From positions 513,846-577,845 of the forward strand of contig NW_019775658.1 in NCBI RefSeq assembly GCF_001039355.2: 64,000 nucleotides of DNA, written 5' to 3'. Numbering within the stretch: position 1 is the first letter of the stretch; every line of letters begins with the position of its first letter. The position numbers and the translations under genes were made by a program. Shown one piece after another: positions 22,714 through 35,056 of the stretch. Under the pieces are notes generated by a model. It did not search any database. It saw only the letters and a program-made list of their open reading frames with translations, and had not been told where the DNA came from. This DNA is from Lingula anatina. Taxonomy: Eukaryota > Brachiopoda > Lingulata > Lingulida > Lingulidae.

Positions 22714-24051
22714 ATGAGGTGCCGTAGAATCCGACCAAAACACGTCCTGAAATTAACTGCCTGTTTTGTACTGGCGATGATACTTACTTATCGCAAACAG
22801 GTTCGTGTTGAGCCGGAACCGGAAACGATTCCTATTTGCCACGATGTTCACGAGCGGATATACGCACGTTCCTGGACGATGTCAGGCATAGCCGCCTATC
22901 CTTCCTCTCGGACCTACCCCGTCAGTTTTTGTGTCTATACGTCACACATCAAAACTTTTTCCCGTCAGACGGTGAAAAGCGATCGTCTGAATAACCCAAT
23001 ATACAAAGAGGTGTCGTTAATGACCCCAGCCTTTACTTGGGAATATCTAACATCCTCACGGGGCTTTCAGTACTATGACTTTGTAATACGCGTGCGGGCG
23101 GTTATCAAAACTACCCACGCAGTTTTAGAGCGGAGTCACTTATTTCGAGCACGCGTCAATGATTCTTACGATTTAGTCGATAACAGCGGGTATTTTTTAC
23201 CGATACCTAATATAGGATCGTGTATAAGAGGAGGGGCAGAAGATGCCCGGATGTTTGTTGCAAACGGCGAAACAATGTTGGTATATAACCAGTGTACAGG
23301 CATAGTTCGAACAGCGGCCAAAGGTAAAGTGAGATCAGTATCAGTGTATCTCTACAACCTCGACACGGACAACACTCCGAGGAAAATACGGGTCAGTGGT
23401 ATGAAACTTCAAATCGAGGAGAAAAACTGGACACCTTTAACTTTGGGTGACAAAGACCCTACGTGCAACCAAAAGTTGAACCATTTATCATGTGGAGAGA
23501 CGGTTTTAGTATACTCCTTGTCACCAGTAGTCATATTAAAGTGTAATTACACCTCGGCGGTATGCTACCCCATCACTGGTACAGAACGATTCATAGATGG
23601 CGCCACTGATTTAAAATTGCAATATTTACGGAATGGAACTCCCTTTCTCCACTACAGAGACGATCTTTATATTTCACTGGTACACAGAATTTATCGTGAT
23701 GTTTATCAAATCCACTTGGTCGTTCTCAGCACCAGGATATGGCGTTTAGTTTACATAAGTGAGCCTGTCACGTTTCACAGTAATATCTACTGTTTAACGT
23801 CGAAAATGTCACTATTCCGTCCCTTCATATTTCCCACGTCACTTGTACTAAAAAGTCCAAATGTGCTTCATATTGGAGCCCATGTTAATGACGAAAAAGT
23901 GGTGATATTGGAACTGGCAGGTATTCAGAAACTGTTTGGAAGTCTCGTAGATCAGACGAAAAGCAAAGGGCTATCAGACTTAGACGTCCAGCTTTACCTG
24001 GAGAAATATGGTCATTTAACGAAGGGGAGACCCAGCACGTGTAGAAAGTGA
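22714..24051 (+). CDS. Type II membrane protein, GH130 / beta-mannosyltransferase-like (tentative)
   Basis: The frame has 445 codons in one exon. A basic N-terminus precedes a single hydrophobic segment at about residues 11-26, the layout of Golgi type II glycan-processing enzymes. The lumenal part carries N-glycosylation sequons NDS149, NWT238, NYT278 and NGT307. GGAEDARMF (173-181), EKNWTPL (236-242) and FIDGATDL (293-300) resemble the ExDPR-type and KNWxP motifs I associate with five-bladed-propeller glycosidases and beta-mannosyltransferases (GH130 and BMT groups). The usual Pro in EDPR is Ala here. A purine sits at -3 of the start codon. A pyrimidine tract ending ATGTCCAG at 22608 suggests a 5' UTR intron. 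Coding status is strong; the family is tentative and the substrate unknown. Confidence 0.7.
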   Translation: MRCRRIRPKHVLKLTACFVLAMILTYRKQVRVEPEPETIPICHDVHERIYARSWTMSGIAAYPSSRTYPVSFCVYTSHIKTFSRQTVKSDRLNNPIYKEVSLMTPAFTWEYLTSSRGFQYYDFVIRVRAVIKTTHAVLERSHLFRARVNDSYDLVDNSGYFLPIPNIGSCIRGGAEDARMFVANGETMLVYNQCTGIVRTAAKGKVRSVSVYLYNLDTDNTPRKIRVSGMKLQIEEKNWTPLTLGDKDPTCNQKLNHLSCGETVLVYSLSPVVILKCNYTSAVCYPITGTERFIDGATDLKLQYLRNGTPFLHYRDDLYISLVHRIYRDVYQIHLVVLSTRIWRLVYISEPVTFHSNIYCLTSKMSLFRPFIFPTSLVLKSPNVLHIGAHVNDEKVVILELAGIQKLFGSLVDQTKSKGLSDLDVQLYLEKYGHLTKGRPSTCRK

Positions 24052-24339
24052 GGACATCTTTATTTCATAATGTTTATTTCCCAATCTTTATGCTTGCATA
24101 AAACACAGGGGCATGGAATCGACTTTTCCTATGATTTTTACACACCCGTTGGAGGGATCCGAATCAGATTATGTAGAATTATAAATCTCCATATCCTTAC
24201 AACAATGCAATGTATGTATAAATTTATTGATCAATTACCAAAGAGCTTACTGCTTTCACCCTATATTAAATTTACTAATTGTGTAGATATGATTATCTTT
24301 TATTATACTTTTCTTTGTAACGCGTAAGCGTTTAAGAGA

Positions 24340-25445
24340 AAGGAACGTGTTGTAATGAACCATTTTATATATGGAATGAATGTCCTAAACTTAAGTGTGG
24401 GCCCGAAATAGGACATTACGTTTTCGACTTACTTAGTTTACTTACTTAGCGGATAACGCAATCTAAAAATTCCACGGTTCGTGTCAGATTTACGTAAGGT
24501 CGCGCAAGGAAAAAAACCTAGTCCACATAGCACACGAACGAAACGGGGTGCCTCGATATGAAACCAGACAACTTTTGTGTTTTTAATCTCCAAATACGAA
24601 AAATAAATCAATTAAGCTAATAAATAAGCTAACGTTAAGAACGTATTATATCGTTTGTTTTATATTTATTATTATTAAAGATCATAATAATAAACAAGCC
24701 GCATTTCATTGTACTTCATGCTATGACCTTTATTTAAAAATAGCAATTTTTACGAGATGTCAAATTGTATCGCATTGTTTGGTTCCGTTGCCTCGCTTTC
24801 AATAATTAGAACAGGCGCTCCAAAATCGTAAAACGAAGTTAAAAATTTTATATTGGATAAGTTCGCCCCCTGTTAAGAATGTCCTCGCAGCATTATCTGC
24901 AGTTAACCTTCCTACGATTTTCAATGTATTTTGCAATATAATTTTCATTCCTCCCGATGAAGAATTTTATTAATCAAGAGTGGGGGAGGGGTGGAAAATC
25001 CCCTTGGGGCCACATATAACACTATAAATGCGAAAGGAATTCCCCTTACAATGAAGACAAAATAAATGTTAATTTTAGGAAAGTCCGATGGATTTGCTTT
25101 TTAATACATACAATCAACAGAATATTTCTAATATAATTTCTCAAAACAAAACCAGAAAGCAAATTAAATCAAATCAACCAGACGGTAAACACCGGCAGGC
25201 TTTGTCAATTTCACCATTTGTTTATTTCAAAAACAGAGTACTTTTCGCGCATGTGCAGTCGTTTGAAACCTGTGCTAGTCCACATAATGACCAGTTAAAC
25301 GATTTACAGGTATTCGCCGACGCTCGTAATCTACATATTCTAAGTGAAGTCTCCAACTCCTAACTTCTCGAAATTACGTCTGCTCCGTGCTCCGACTCTC
25401 CCAATCTCCTTCTCTTTCTCCTCCCTCCTCTTTTCCGTTTCTCCT
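24340..25445. repeat. Tandem duplication, long copy
   Basis: The outer parts (24345-24515 and 25275-25445) are repeated at 25537-25870. Shared blocks include GGAATGAATGTCCTAAACTT, GAAATAGGACATTACGTTTT, TTCCACGGTTCGTGTCAGAT and AGTGAAGTCTCCAACTCC. The middle part of about 750 bases is present only here. It is bounded by a 12-base direct repeat, CTAGTCCACATA, at 24518-24529 and 25275-25286. Open frames inside are short and unassigned. Confidence 0.8.
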
Positions 25446-25536
25446 ATACTTACATTTCCTCCTGGCCATTTTGTGTCTAGAGTCGGATCTTCTTTGGGTG
25501 CATTTTAACGTAAACTGGCAAGCGCTGCCAGATATG

Positions 25537-25870
25537 TATTAATGAACCTTTTTCATACATATGGAATGAATGTCCTAAACTTATATAATTTTGAACGCTC
25601 AATTCAAGCGTGGGCTCGAAATAGGACATTACGTTTTCGACTTACTTAGCAGATAACGCAATATAAAGATTCCACGGTTCGTGTCAGATTTACGGAAGGA
25701 CGCGCAAAGAAAATCCAAGTCTACATAATGACTAGTTAAACGATTTATTCGTCGACGCTCGGTAACTACATAGCTAAGTGAAGTCTCCAACTCCCAAATT
25801 CTCGAAACCACGTCTGCTCCGTGCTCCGTCTCTCTCAATCTTCTTCTCTTCTCTTTTTCTCACTCTTTTT
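25537..25870. repeat. Tandem duplication, short (deleted) copy
   Basis: This copy joins the left and right parts of the long copy at the position of its 12-base direct repeat; here the junction reads CCAAGTCTACATAATGAC. That is the product expected if recombination between the direct repeats removed the middle. The alternative is an insertion into the long copy. Confidence 0.75.
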
Positions 25871-28800
25871 CAAGGTATCAATTCCCATGGCTTATATACT
25901 AATTTCTTATTTTACATGGATCCAATGCTGCCTATTGCGCGATCCTAATCTACATCATAATAGCAGATCACCCGACGTCTCCGTTTCACGTTTTTCTCCC
26001 AAACTACAACGAACTGTTGACAACTGACAGGATAACGTCACTGGTCGTTAAGTGCGATCGCGAGTTGCTGAGCACTCGGAACTACTCGACAATATGGAGC
26101 TTGCGGAGTTAGCCGAGGATTGCCGATTGAGTTGCTGAGTGCTATTCTTCCCTTAGTACCATTTTCTTCCTCTGATTTTTTAAAATTATTATTTCATTTT
26201 ATATTCATGTAAGTGTGGGGATAAGAATTTCACACAGAATATAGTACAAAGAGAGGTTCTATAAATCGTGAATACTAATATCTTATCATGGCTCAATGAT
26301 TGATATGACGGGTATCAGCTAGTTACTTATAATTGTGTAGTTAATTTCTTTACCTCGGCGTTATACAAAGAGGCCGCCACATTACCCAAGAACTATTGGC
26401 CCACAACAGGTTACAAAATGCGACTTCATAAAATATCTTTTTAATCTTTATGTCGGACACGACAGTATCTTACTATAGAGAGATTGACAACTTAATAACC
26501 ATTACCTAAAAGAGTCATCTACCGGGTACCTGTAAATCTTGGACCCATATATATATAATATGATGTGTATGATGGGACCAAGTCTAAACGGAGCCATGCG
26601 CTCAATATAACCGATTAACTGGATTGATTTTGATAAATTCAAACAGTTGGAAGTTGTGAACTTGTGAAAGGGAGCAACCCCCATCCCCGTAGCATTATGC
26701 TGTATAATAGTAATGAGGTTTTTTCTGACTATCATCGATTTCCGACTTTTTTTTAGAGCCAACATTTTAATGCGGACGGCTCCCTGGATTCCACACCATA
26801 CCTTCAGAGTTTTCACTTAATGACTGCTTAACCCCTGCTTTAAGCTCCAACTAAACCGTTGTGATACAGATAAGTAAACCACCCAACGTAAAAAGGGCAG
26901 TTGATTTGCCTGATTTTGAGTAAATATGTCATGGCACATTGCAAAGTCATTAATTAATCTGCTTTCATTAGCCTTCCAGATGATGTTCAAAGTACAAGCA
27001 TGAGACTGGATAGTCTAACGCGCGGGCGTGCACAGTCAAAGACTCAATATTTTTATGTTGATTGCAGTGGTTCGCTCAATTTTGAAATTATATTTTTATT
27101 CGCTGAATGCATTTTAGCAGAAAACAAAATACAGTTCCAAATGCTTTCATCACATACTAGTACAACAATTCATCTCGGTTTACCGCAAAGTTATAATCGC
27201 TTCGCAAGCCTTGTTTGAAAAACTGATATGCTCGAGGATTTCCCGGATTAAATGTCTTATAATTTTTTATTAATCTGTTCCGCCAATACTGACATGTACA
27301 TGTACAGCATTTGTGTCGCTTTCGTGTCTATTGGTACACTTGGTCATCTGCTCGGCACAAAAAAATTCAACAAGCCGGAGGCTACTTTTCACTATCTCTG
27401 TATCCCTTATATATATTTATATATATGTAACCAGGTACTGGCACACCCTTGTGTGCATGACGCGACGTGTTGTTTTCCTCTCGAACCCTGGTAAGAGACA
27501 GTCAAACGTCATCTCGCTGAGAGTGAGATCATCTTTATATCGTTAAGGGCTCAATCAAGACGACCACTGAGAAAAGAGACAAGGAGCACTAGTATCGATC
27601 TAACGTGCAAACTGTGAAGTGGGCATTTCATGGAAAATCCGTTCCTCTTAGAGATAAAAACTACCGGAGATAATTAGTGAAATGTAGCACATGAACATGC
27701 ACGGTAGGCAGGCTTTAGTAAAAAATAGGTATTAAAGAAAAAACAGGTGCTCTATAGTAAGAGGAGTATAGTCAGATTTTGTGATGTGGAGAGTGACTTT
27801 CTGAACCAATCAGATATCGATATTAAATCATCAAAAATATTTTACAAAAAAAAACAAATTAAATGGAAAAATGATTTTTAATATCCTACACTCGAGAACA
27901 AAAGTAACATATAAGAAAGAATTAAAACCGGAAATATTCATCTATAGATTTAAGCAGAAGTGAAAAATCACTACCGAATAAATTTCAAATGGGAATTTTA
28001 CCGTGAGAGAACTGCCAAATCCATAAAATGAAATAGAAGTTGAAAAAGACTTTTTACTTCGGTACACTGGTTATAAAGAAAAATACATTAATTTCATAAT
28101 AAGCTTAGTCTTAAAACTGATAAAGCCATTTCTTTGTAATACCTGTATATAATAGAAACACATAAAAGACAACTTGCAAAGTTTATAGCCACAAAATATA
28201 AGACAAGAACGCTTATGCACGTTAAGTTTTTAATTAGCCCAGAGGGCTGGATTTTTTTCAAGCAATAAAGTGGGTAACACGACATTATAATAAATGTATG
28301 TATGATGAATGAATGAACTGATAAACGAACATCCCCCTCCTAGTAGTGGTAATGTATGTATGCGCCAGTACGTATGTATAGTACTCACTTACCGAGTATT
28401 AGGCCCTATAGTTTAACATCATATTCCAAGTCATAATTTAAGATCGCTTGGTCAATTACTATGCTATTTAATGCTTTTGAGACATGGTCACCTCTCCCTA
28501 CAGGTCTATGGACTTAATGAATGGAAAAGTCTTTCAGTGTTCGCCTACTTGAGGTTCATATAGAGACTCATGACAGTTTTAATACAAGAACTTAAATGTT
28601 ATATTTTTGATAACTTTCATAACTCATTGAGATGGATTTTAAAACTGACCTTTCCCATTTTGCCTTAGATGTATCATCTTAATGTTTTAGCTGTTTATTT
28701 TACACTCTAGGGGTTAGTAAATAACAGATTACCGGTATCATTGAGCCAACGTATATGGACTGAATTGCAATTATAATGATTTAATTGGTCACGAATAGAA

Positions 28801-30218
28801 TGAGACGATACATCTACATTTACTAGCGATATACCCTGAACGTCATGTCTGTGTGCATGCCCGATTCTCCTTTTTCAATTTTTTCTGTCTCCGTGGGGCT
28901 CTAATATTAACCTCGCATGCGTCAGGTCTGATACTTAGCGTACATGTACAACACGTGCGCGTTAAAGGTTTTGTTTGACACTATTACATGTGTGCATGTG
29001 AGAAATGTATTATCCGGTCACGACCATGTAAGACTCACGAACATAAAATGACGGACAGATATTACTCTGTTACTAGAGGCCATCTGAATGATGCCATTAA
29101 TTTCACAGAAACACATGTATTCTCGCTGGATAAAGTAAAGGAAAGTGTAAAGAATGAGCCAGCGACACATTTGTGAATACCTAGTGAAATATCAATCTGA
29201 CCTTGATAGAGGGTAGATAAAGTTGAAAATTTACCTTAAGCTAGTATGTGTATATCTGGCTGACACGGATCTATACAGCAAATTTAACCTCTGTAATTAC
29301 CGGTACATGTAATTTCAATGTTCCGTGAGTAGACCGTCATACTGAAACTCGCCTCCTAGTTTTACTAGTATAAAATAAACACTGATGTGAAAGTAAACAT
29401 GATTATTTTGAAGAATCAAAAAGACGCTGTTCTTTCTGCACTGAATAATATCATGTATGACAACAAAAGGATGTGGTTTTGTTGAAGAAGGACGAAGGAG
29501 ATCGATATGCGGCCGCGCAAAAAGGTTGCGTCAAAATATTCTATATTTAAGAATCATATTAGCTAAATTATATTGTGTGACGTCGATTTATTATCAAAAT
29601 GTCAGAGGGGCATTCAAAATGGCAAAGGATTGTCAGTTTGAGCACGTAATGCAGCAATACTAAAACAAAGAATCTGAGGATGCATGTATGACACTAACAT
29701 CCTGTGCATCACCTGAGCTTACGCTGGGCTGTCTCACAAATCTCTTTCTTTTCTTTTCTTTTTCTTTATTTAAAAACGGGATATCTATTAATAATGATTT
29801 TTTATGATATTGAACGTACCGTATACCCTGTGTATTTTCTCAGCTGCATGCCTCCAGAAAACAAACCATGGCAAAGTTTGCTTAATTTGTAATCAAAATG
29901 TGTATTTCAGATACCAATTACAATAAGCTATCTTTGCTACAGTACTCCCCGGTGCAGATGTTCTCCCTTTGTACAGTGCATGCCAAATAAAGGTGTGGGG
30001 TACTGGGATACTAGTACACTGTATACTACCATATAGCAAATTCAAGACAGAAAGCGCATTTTCTTCCTCACATGTTCCGACTATGATTAACAATTAAATG
30101 ATGCACACGTATAAGTCAAAATCGTTGAACTGTCTAAAGACACTGGCACTCGATTAAAATCTCATACTAAAGTAGTGACGTATGGCATAAAAATAACAAC
30201 AATCTATTAGAATATTGT
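25871..30218. other. Unassigned non-coding stretch
   Basis: Only short open frames without domains or convincing splice pairs. No element was recognised. Confidence 0.5.
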
Positions 30219-32395
30219 TTAATTTCTGGCACATTCAATCATGCACTTGATTGCCTGACCACTCTTTGCCATCTCAAAGGCTTCCAGCGTCTGTTCTAGG
30301 TTAAACCGGTGGGTGACCATCGGCTTAATGTGCACTTGCCCTGAAGACACCAGCTCAATGGCCACAGGGTAGCTGAAATAGTACTTATAACGTTGACATA
30401 TACAGGTAATGATAAAGTTTCTTAAGCGAATCAAATAAAAAATTCATGTACATGTAATTATATAAAGTTGGACAATATTTCACTGGCCCGAGAGTAGAAT
30501 CAATAGAAATCAGTAGAATACAATATTTAGAATCCTCTTAGTTACAGTGAAAAAAGTGAACTGACCAATGAATTTAATATAGAGTAGTGATGTTCATGCA
30601 GCCTAACCAAAAGCCTTGTTTTATAATAACCCCATTTACTGATTTATTGTATTTACCATGTTTATACAGTAGCTATACCACTTTTACCAGTGATTGGGAA
30701 ACAATCACGATTTTATTCAACTTTGACAATATCACAGTCATTTCATGTCACAAAAAGCAGTGCAGCAAATCACTGTGGTAGGACACCTTGCTTGACAGTG
30801 CTCCTCAAATTGCTGCAGAGTTACTACAAACTTACTCATTGCAGTAGCGAAGATTAGTGTGAATGTCAATCTCCTTGGCAACTGCAAGACCCAGGGGAAT
30901 GGTGACGTCAGGAGGACCTATACCGACTATCTGCACGATGCCGCCCGGTCTTGTGGCCTGAAATATTCATGGATGTTAGATAAAAAAAAAAGAAATGGGC
31001 GTCGTTTTCGTCATGCTGCCAAGAGGATATTCATTACATTCGGTTTTTATTTTTACTATGAACTGTCAGAAATTACATAGGAAAATGCATGGTTATTATG
31101 GTTGGAATATCCATATGGACGTGAATAATAATTCATTAAATATGTACACTTTTAAAACATACAGCTTGATGCTTAATCACGGGCACTCACTTGTGCTAAT
31201 TCAGATCATGCTTCGTGTTCAAACTGAACTGTTTTTTAAATTATTTTTTACTTTCAACCTTAAACAATATTATAACATTTTGTGATACTCTGTGAATTAA
31301 CTTAATCATGCAACCAGAAACATATTGGTCATTATTTAAACATTGCAATCACTAGTACCTTTCGATGTGGAATACCTTATACAGGGACAAACTCTTACTG
31401 GATGACATACATGTATTACATGAAGTAGGCTATATGTATACAAGTTCTGTATACAAGTAGGCCTACCATATAGGTCTTATTCTATACAGATAGATTAATC
31501 CGATGAAATATGACTTATAATATAATTTGACGGGAAGGGATATTAAAACGTGTAAGGAAGCTTCAGCAGCTAGGGGTACCTGTACTCGCCAGGAACAAAG
31601 TAGATTAATTGATTTTAAAACTCAACTGACGAAATACTGACTACTACGTACATGTACTGTAGGGTTGCTACAAAGCTACAAAACAGAACACGCACAATGC
31701 AACAGCGGCAGCAGTACTTTGAAGTATTGATAACAATGAACCATATTCAAATATACGTATTTACATGAAACCCAAGTTGCAGTCCTGACTCCACTCCAGT
31801 GCATTCCACTGTGACACGTGGTAGACATCCCATCGCGACCTTGACCTTGTCAGCTACAGCCTCGGTGTCGTCCTTGGGGTCAATCAGGATGGTATAGTTG
31901 GCTCCAAAAGATTTTGCGAATTCCAACCGCGATTCCGAAATGTCTGTTGCATTGTATATAAAAAATATGTATATAAGGTTTATAATCTTAATTTTAAGAT
32001 CGAATGTGTCCGGCCACTTTGATATATTCTTTCGTTTTACAAAGAATGGTGTTAAAAGTAAGTGGGCTATAACTGACTTATCAAGGATCAAAGTAGACTA
32101 AAAATTGGCTGTAAAATGCAAAATTAATTTCCGGACTGAACATATTTTGTGTGTGTAGTTATATGCTTGTGCGTGACAGATACAGACCTGTTATGCAGAT
32201 TGCAGTTGCCCCCATTGCTTTGGCTGCCACAAGCACCATTAAACCAATAGGACCTGGAAAAGCAAGCATACATGTACTATTATACCACTAGTAAAAGGTG
32301 ACAAATAGAAATATACGTTTTTCAACACTGGCTTTCCTTTAACGAGTCTTCTATTTAATTTTTAGGATCTCTCTCTCTTTCTCTCCCGCCCCCCC

Positions 32396-32452
<57 letters not shown>

Positions 32453-34238
32453 GGGTCATATACCTGCTCCTGTTATTAGTACGGTGTATCCAGGCCCTAT
32501 CTGCGCACGCCTACAAGCATGAACGCCCACAGAAAACGGCTCCATCATGGCGCCCTCTTCAAAGCTCATGTTGTCTGGAAGTCTAGAACATTGAATGCAA
32601 GGTGATTGTGTTCTTTCGTACACACATCTACATATCTATCATTTGGATATTTGAATGTAGGTGATAAACAAAGGAATGTGTTACATGTGTTCATTCTGCA
32701 CTATAGAGTATATATCTTACATGTACAAAAGTGAACGCGAACATTAATTTAAGTTCTACTATAAAAATGTTCACTGTTCAGGTTTCTGTAATATATAATT
32801 ATCACAAGTGGCATATTTAATTAGAAAAATAAGTGAATAATAAGAAGCATTATATTTCTCCAGCACAGTATTACTGTACTTGTGGCAGAATTTGGCGTTG
32901 TGGCAGTAAAATCTTCTCAGCGTTCCATCGTCCGGAGGAGTGGCACAGAAGGTCAAGTCATCACATAGATTGTACCTCCCTTCCATACAGACGCTACACT
33001 GCATACAGGGGACGCCGGGCTCTATGGCAACGCGATCACCTGAAGAGGAAGAGCTTCAGTAAATAGACAAAATAAAGTTAATCAGATGGATAAATCGATA
33101 AGGGGTCCCTGATATTATCATTCATCTGTTATAAAACCAGCGAGCCTCGCGGTTTTTAGATCGTAGCTTTTGAATGAGTCCCATTCTCTTACTTTGCTGT
33201 GTTATTATGATTTTATCTACGTTTGTTTCACGTCTTTCGCACGCGTGCAAATCTGTAAATGTATACAAACTCGTAATAGTTTACAGTAACAATAGTATTA
33301 AGATTGAAGCATATACATGTACATGCACACAAATTGGAGAATATTGTCAATCAACAATTGGAAATAACACATATACATTTATGACATTTTGCATTCAGGT
33401 TTGACTCACATTATTTTCAGTGAAATAGCATCCTCAGGGGAAGGGGATAGGTTGAATACCACAGTGCAAGTACTGGTACCTTTAAGAGCCGTTCACCAAG
33501 ATCCCTTCCCATTGGACGCCCTTTAATCCCGCCCTTTACCCCTAACTAGTTCACATTGCTATACCGTCGGTTTAAAGAGACACTTAGAGATCGAAAGAAC
33601 AGATGGTACATGAAACGCTATACTTACCCACTTTCAGGCTGGTGACCCCCTCCCCTAGGGCTACCACGGTCCCGCTGCTCTCGTGGCCCAGGATTAAGGG
33701 GTTACGGACCACGTATACCCCTATGATACCCTTCTGCCAGAACTTCACGTCCGATCCGCAAATGCCAACAGAGTGCATCGCCAGCTGAACCTCTGTTTAA
33801 AAAATGGTTATAAAGCAACTTTGCTTTTAAAGAATTATAATGCATGGTTTATTATTTGATTAAAAAGCAATGCTGTGTCCTCAAAATAAATATGCATTAT
33901 ACAGAATCATCTCAGCTTTATCAATACATTTATTTGTACCTGTACACGTAAATCTCATACAGTGACAATGTTTACCTGCATGTCTGTCCCGCACCCCATG
34001 CACCTACCAGCTGTAATTAAGCCACTACATTTGCAGCTGTATCGTAATAACAGTTGTGTAAACACATATCACAAGACAAAACACATTAAAACAATTAATG
34101 TGATCATAACCGTTTTATGAAAAAGAGCACGTGTATCTTTACCTCCCCTTTTGGGCTCAGGAATGTCAGTTTCCTCCTGCAAAGAAGGACAACGCCCATG
34201 AATAATTGTGACATTAATCCCTCATTTACAACATTGTC

Positions 34239-34280
<42 letters not shown>

Positions 34281-34347
34281 AGGTAAATATTACCAGCCGA
34301 AGGTCTCCCACAGAGCGCAAAATCGCCGTTAAATTTTTGTCAGCCAT
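30219..34347 (-). CDS. Sorbitol dehydrogenase (L-iditol 2-dehydrogenase), nine coding exons
   Basis: Spliced exons are 34347-34294, 34176-34143, 33792-33628, 33039-32880, 32582-32464, 32253-32188, 31943-31765, 30957-30836 and 30372-30219, all GT-AG and in frame. They encode 350 residues, close to the family's usual 350-357. The cytosolic zinc enzyme oxidises sorbitol to fructose with NAD+ in the polyol pathway. Catalytic zinc ligands are visible: Cys41 (GICGSD), His66-Glu67 (GHESSG) and Glu152. NAD binding is shown by GAGPIG (176-181) and Asp200, the residue that favours NAD over [15 protein letters not shown] (115-125) and HRF near the C-terminus are typical of the family. Cys96, 99, 102 and 110 form the four-Cys structural zinc lobe. 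The start has a strong context (AAG ATG G). No break was seen, so the gene looks functional. Confidence 0.95.
32365..32451. repeat. (CT)n microsatellite in a sorbitol dehydrogenase intron
   Basis: A polypyrimidine tract, mostly CT, ends about 13 bases 3' (in gene orientation) of the exon at 32582-32464. It lies in the intron, right after the donor. Confidence 0.95.
34242..34273. repeat. (GA)n microsatellite in intron 1
   Basis: On the gene strand this is a CT tract just after the first sorbitol dehydrogenase coding exon. Confidence 0.95.
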
Positions 34348-35000
34348 CTTTTGATTAATATTGAGCTGCGATGTCTGGCCAGGGGCCTCTGCAAAAACCT
34401 GGGTTGAGCGAGACTTGTCCAGGTCATCGATATAGATAAATAAAATCGACATATTACGTCTAGGATCAGTGTAACATTTATCCTTATCTCTTGGTAGAAG
34501 ATATTTGGTGTCACAGCAGTTCAAGGGCAGTGTCGTGATATTTAGGACCCACAGATCAAACCTTTTACATTTGGGTCACTTATATCAACAGAGTTGGATT
34601 GGGAAAAGGAAATGGAAAGGGCCTAACCTCTGATACAGTTTGTATCAGGGCCACACTAAAAAATACTATACAAAATTTACACCGCTTTTCAACATTGTGT
34701 AACAGACTACTAGCGCATCCTGTGGTCAGAGAGTAGATAGACCTTATCTCGTTGAAAATGGTTTCCCTTCATTGGAAAGTTTTGTCAAGATGTGTCATTG
34801 TTGATGAATGTCATTTCAAGCTTGGATTCAGTAACATTCCCAGCATAAGCCTGGAGATGCTGCCTCGTTATTGCGCAATTGAGGTGAACCTAAGTTAACG
34901 CCAAGGGTTCAAAGTAAGGTCAGCGTCGTAAATTATTCTTAGGTTTGCCAAGTTTTCAACCTTGAGGTGGAGCTCAAAATGGAAGAAAAATATTGCAATA

Positions 35001-35004
<4 letters not shown>

Positions 35005-35054
<50 letters not shown>
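35005..35054. repeat. (TA)n microsatellite
   Basis: Twenty-five perfect TA units. Confidence 0.97.
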
Positions 35055-35056
<2 letters not shown>

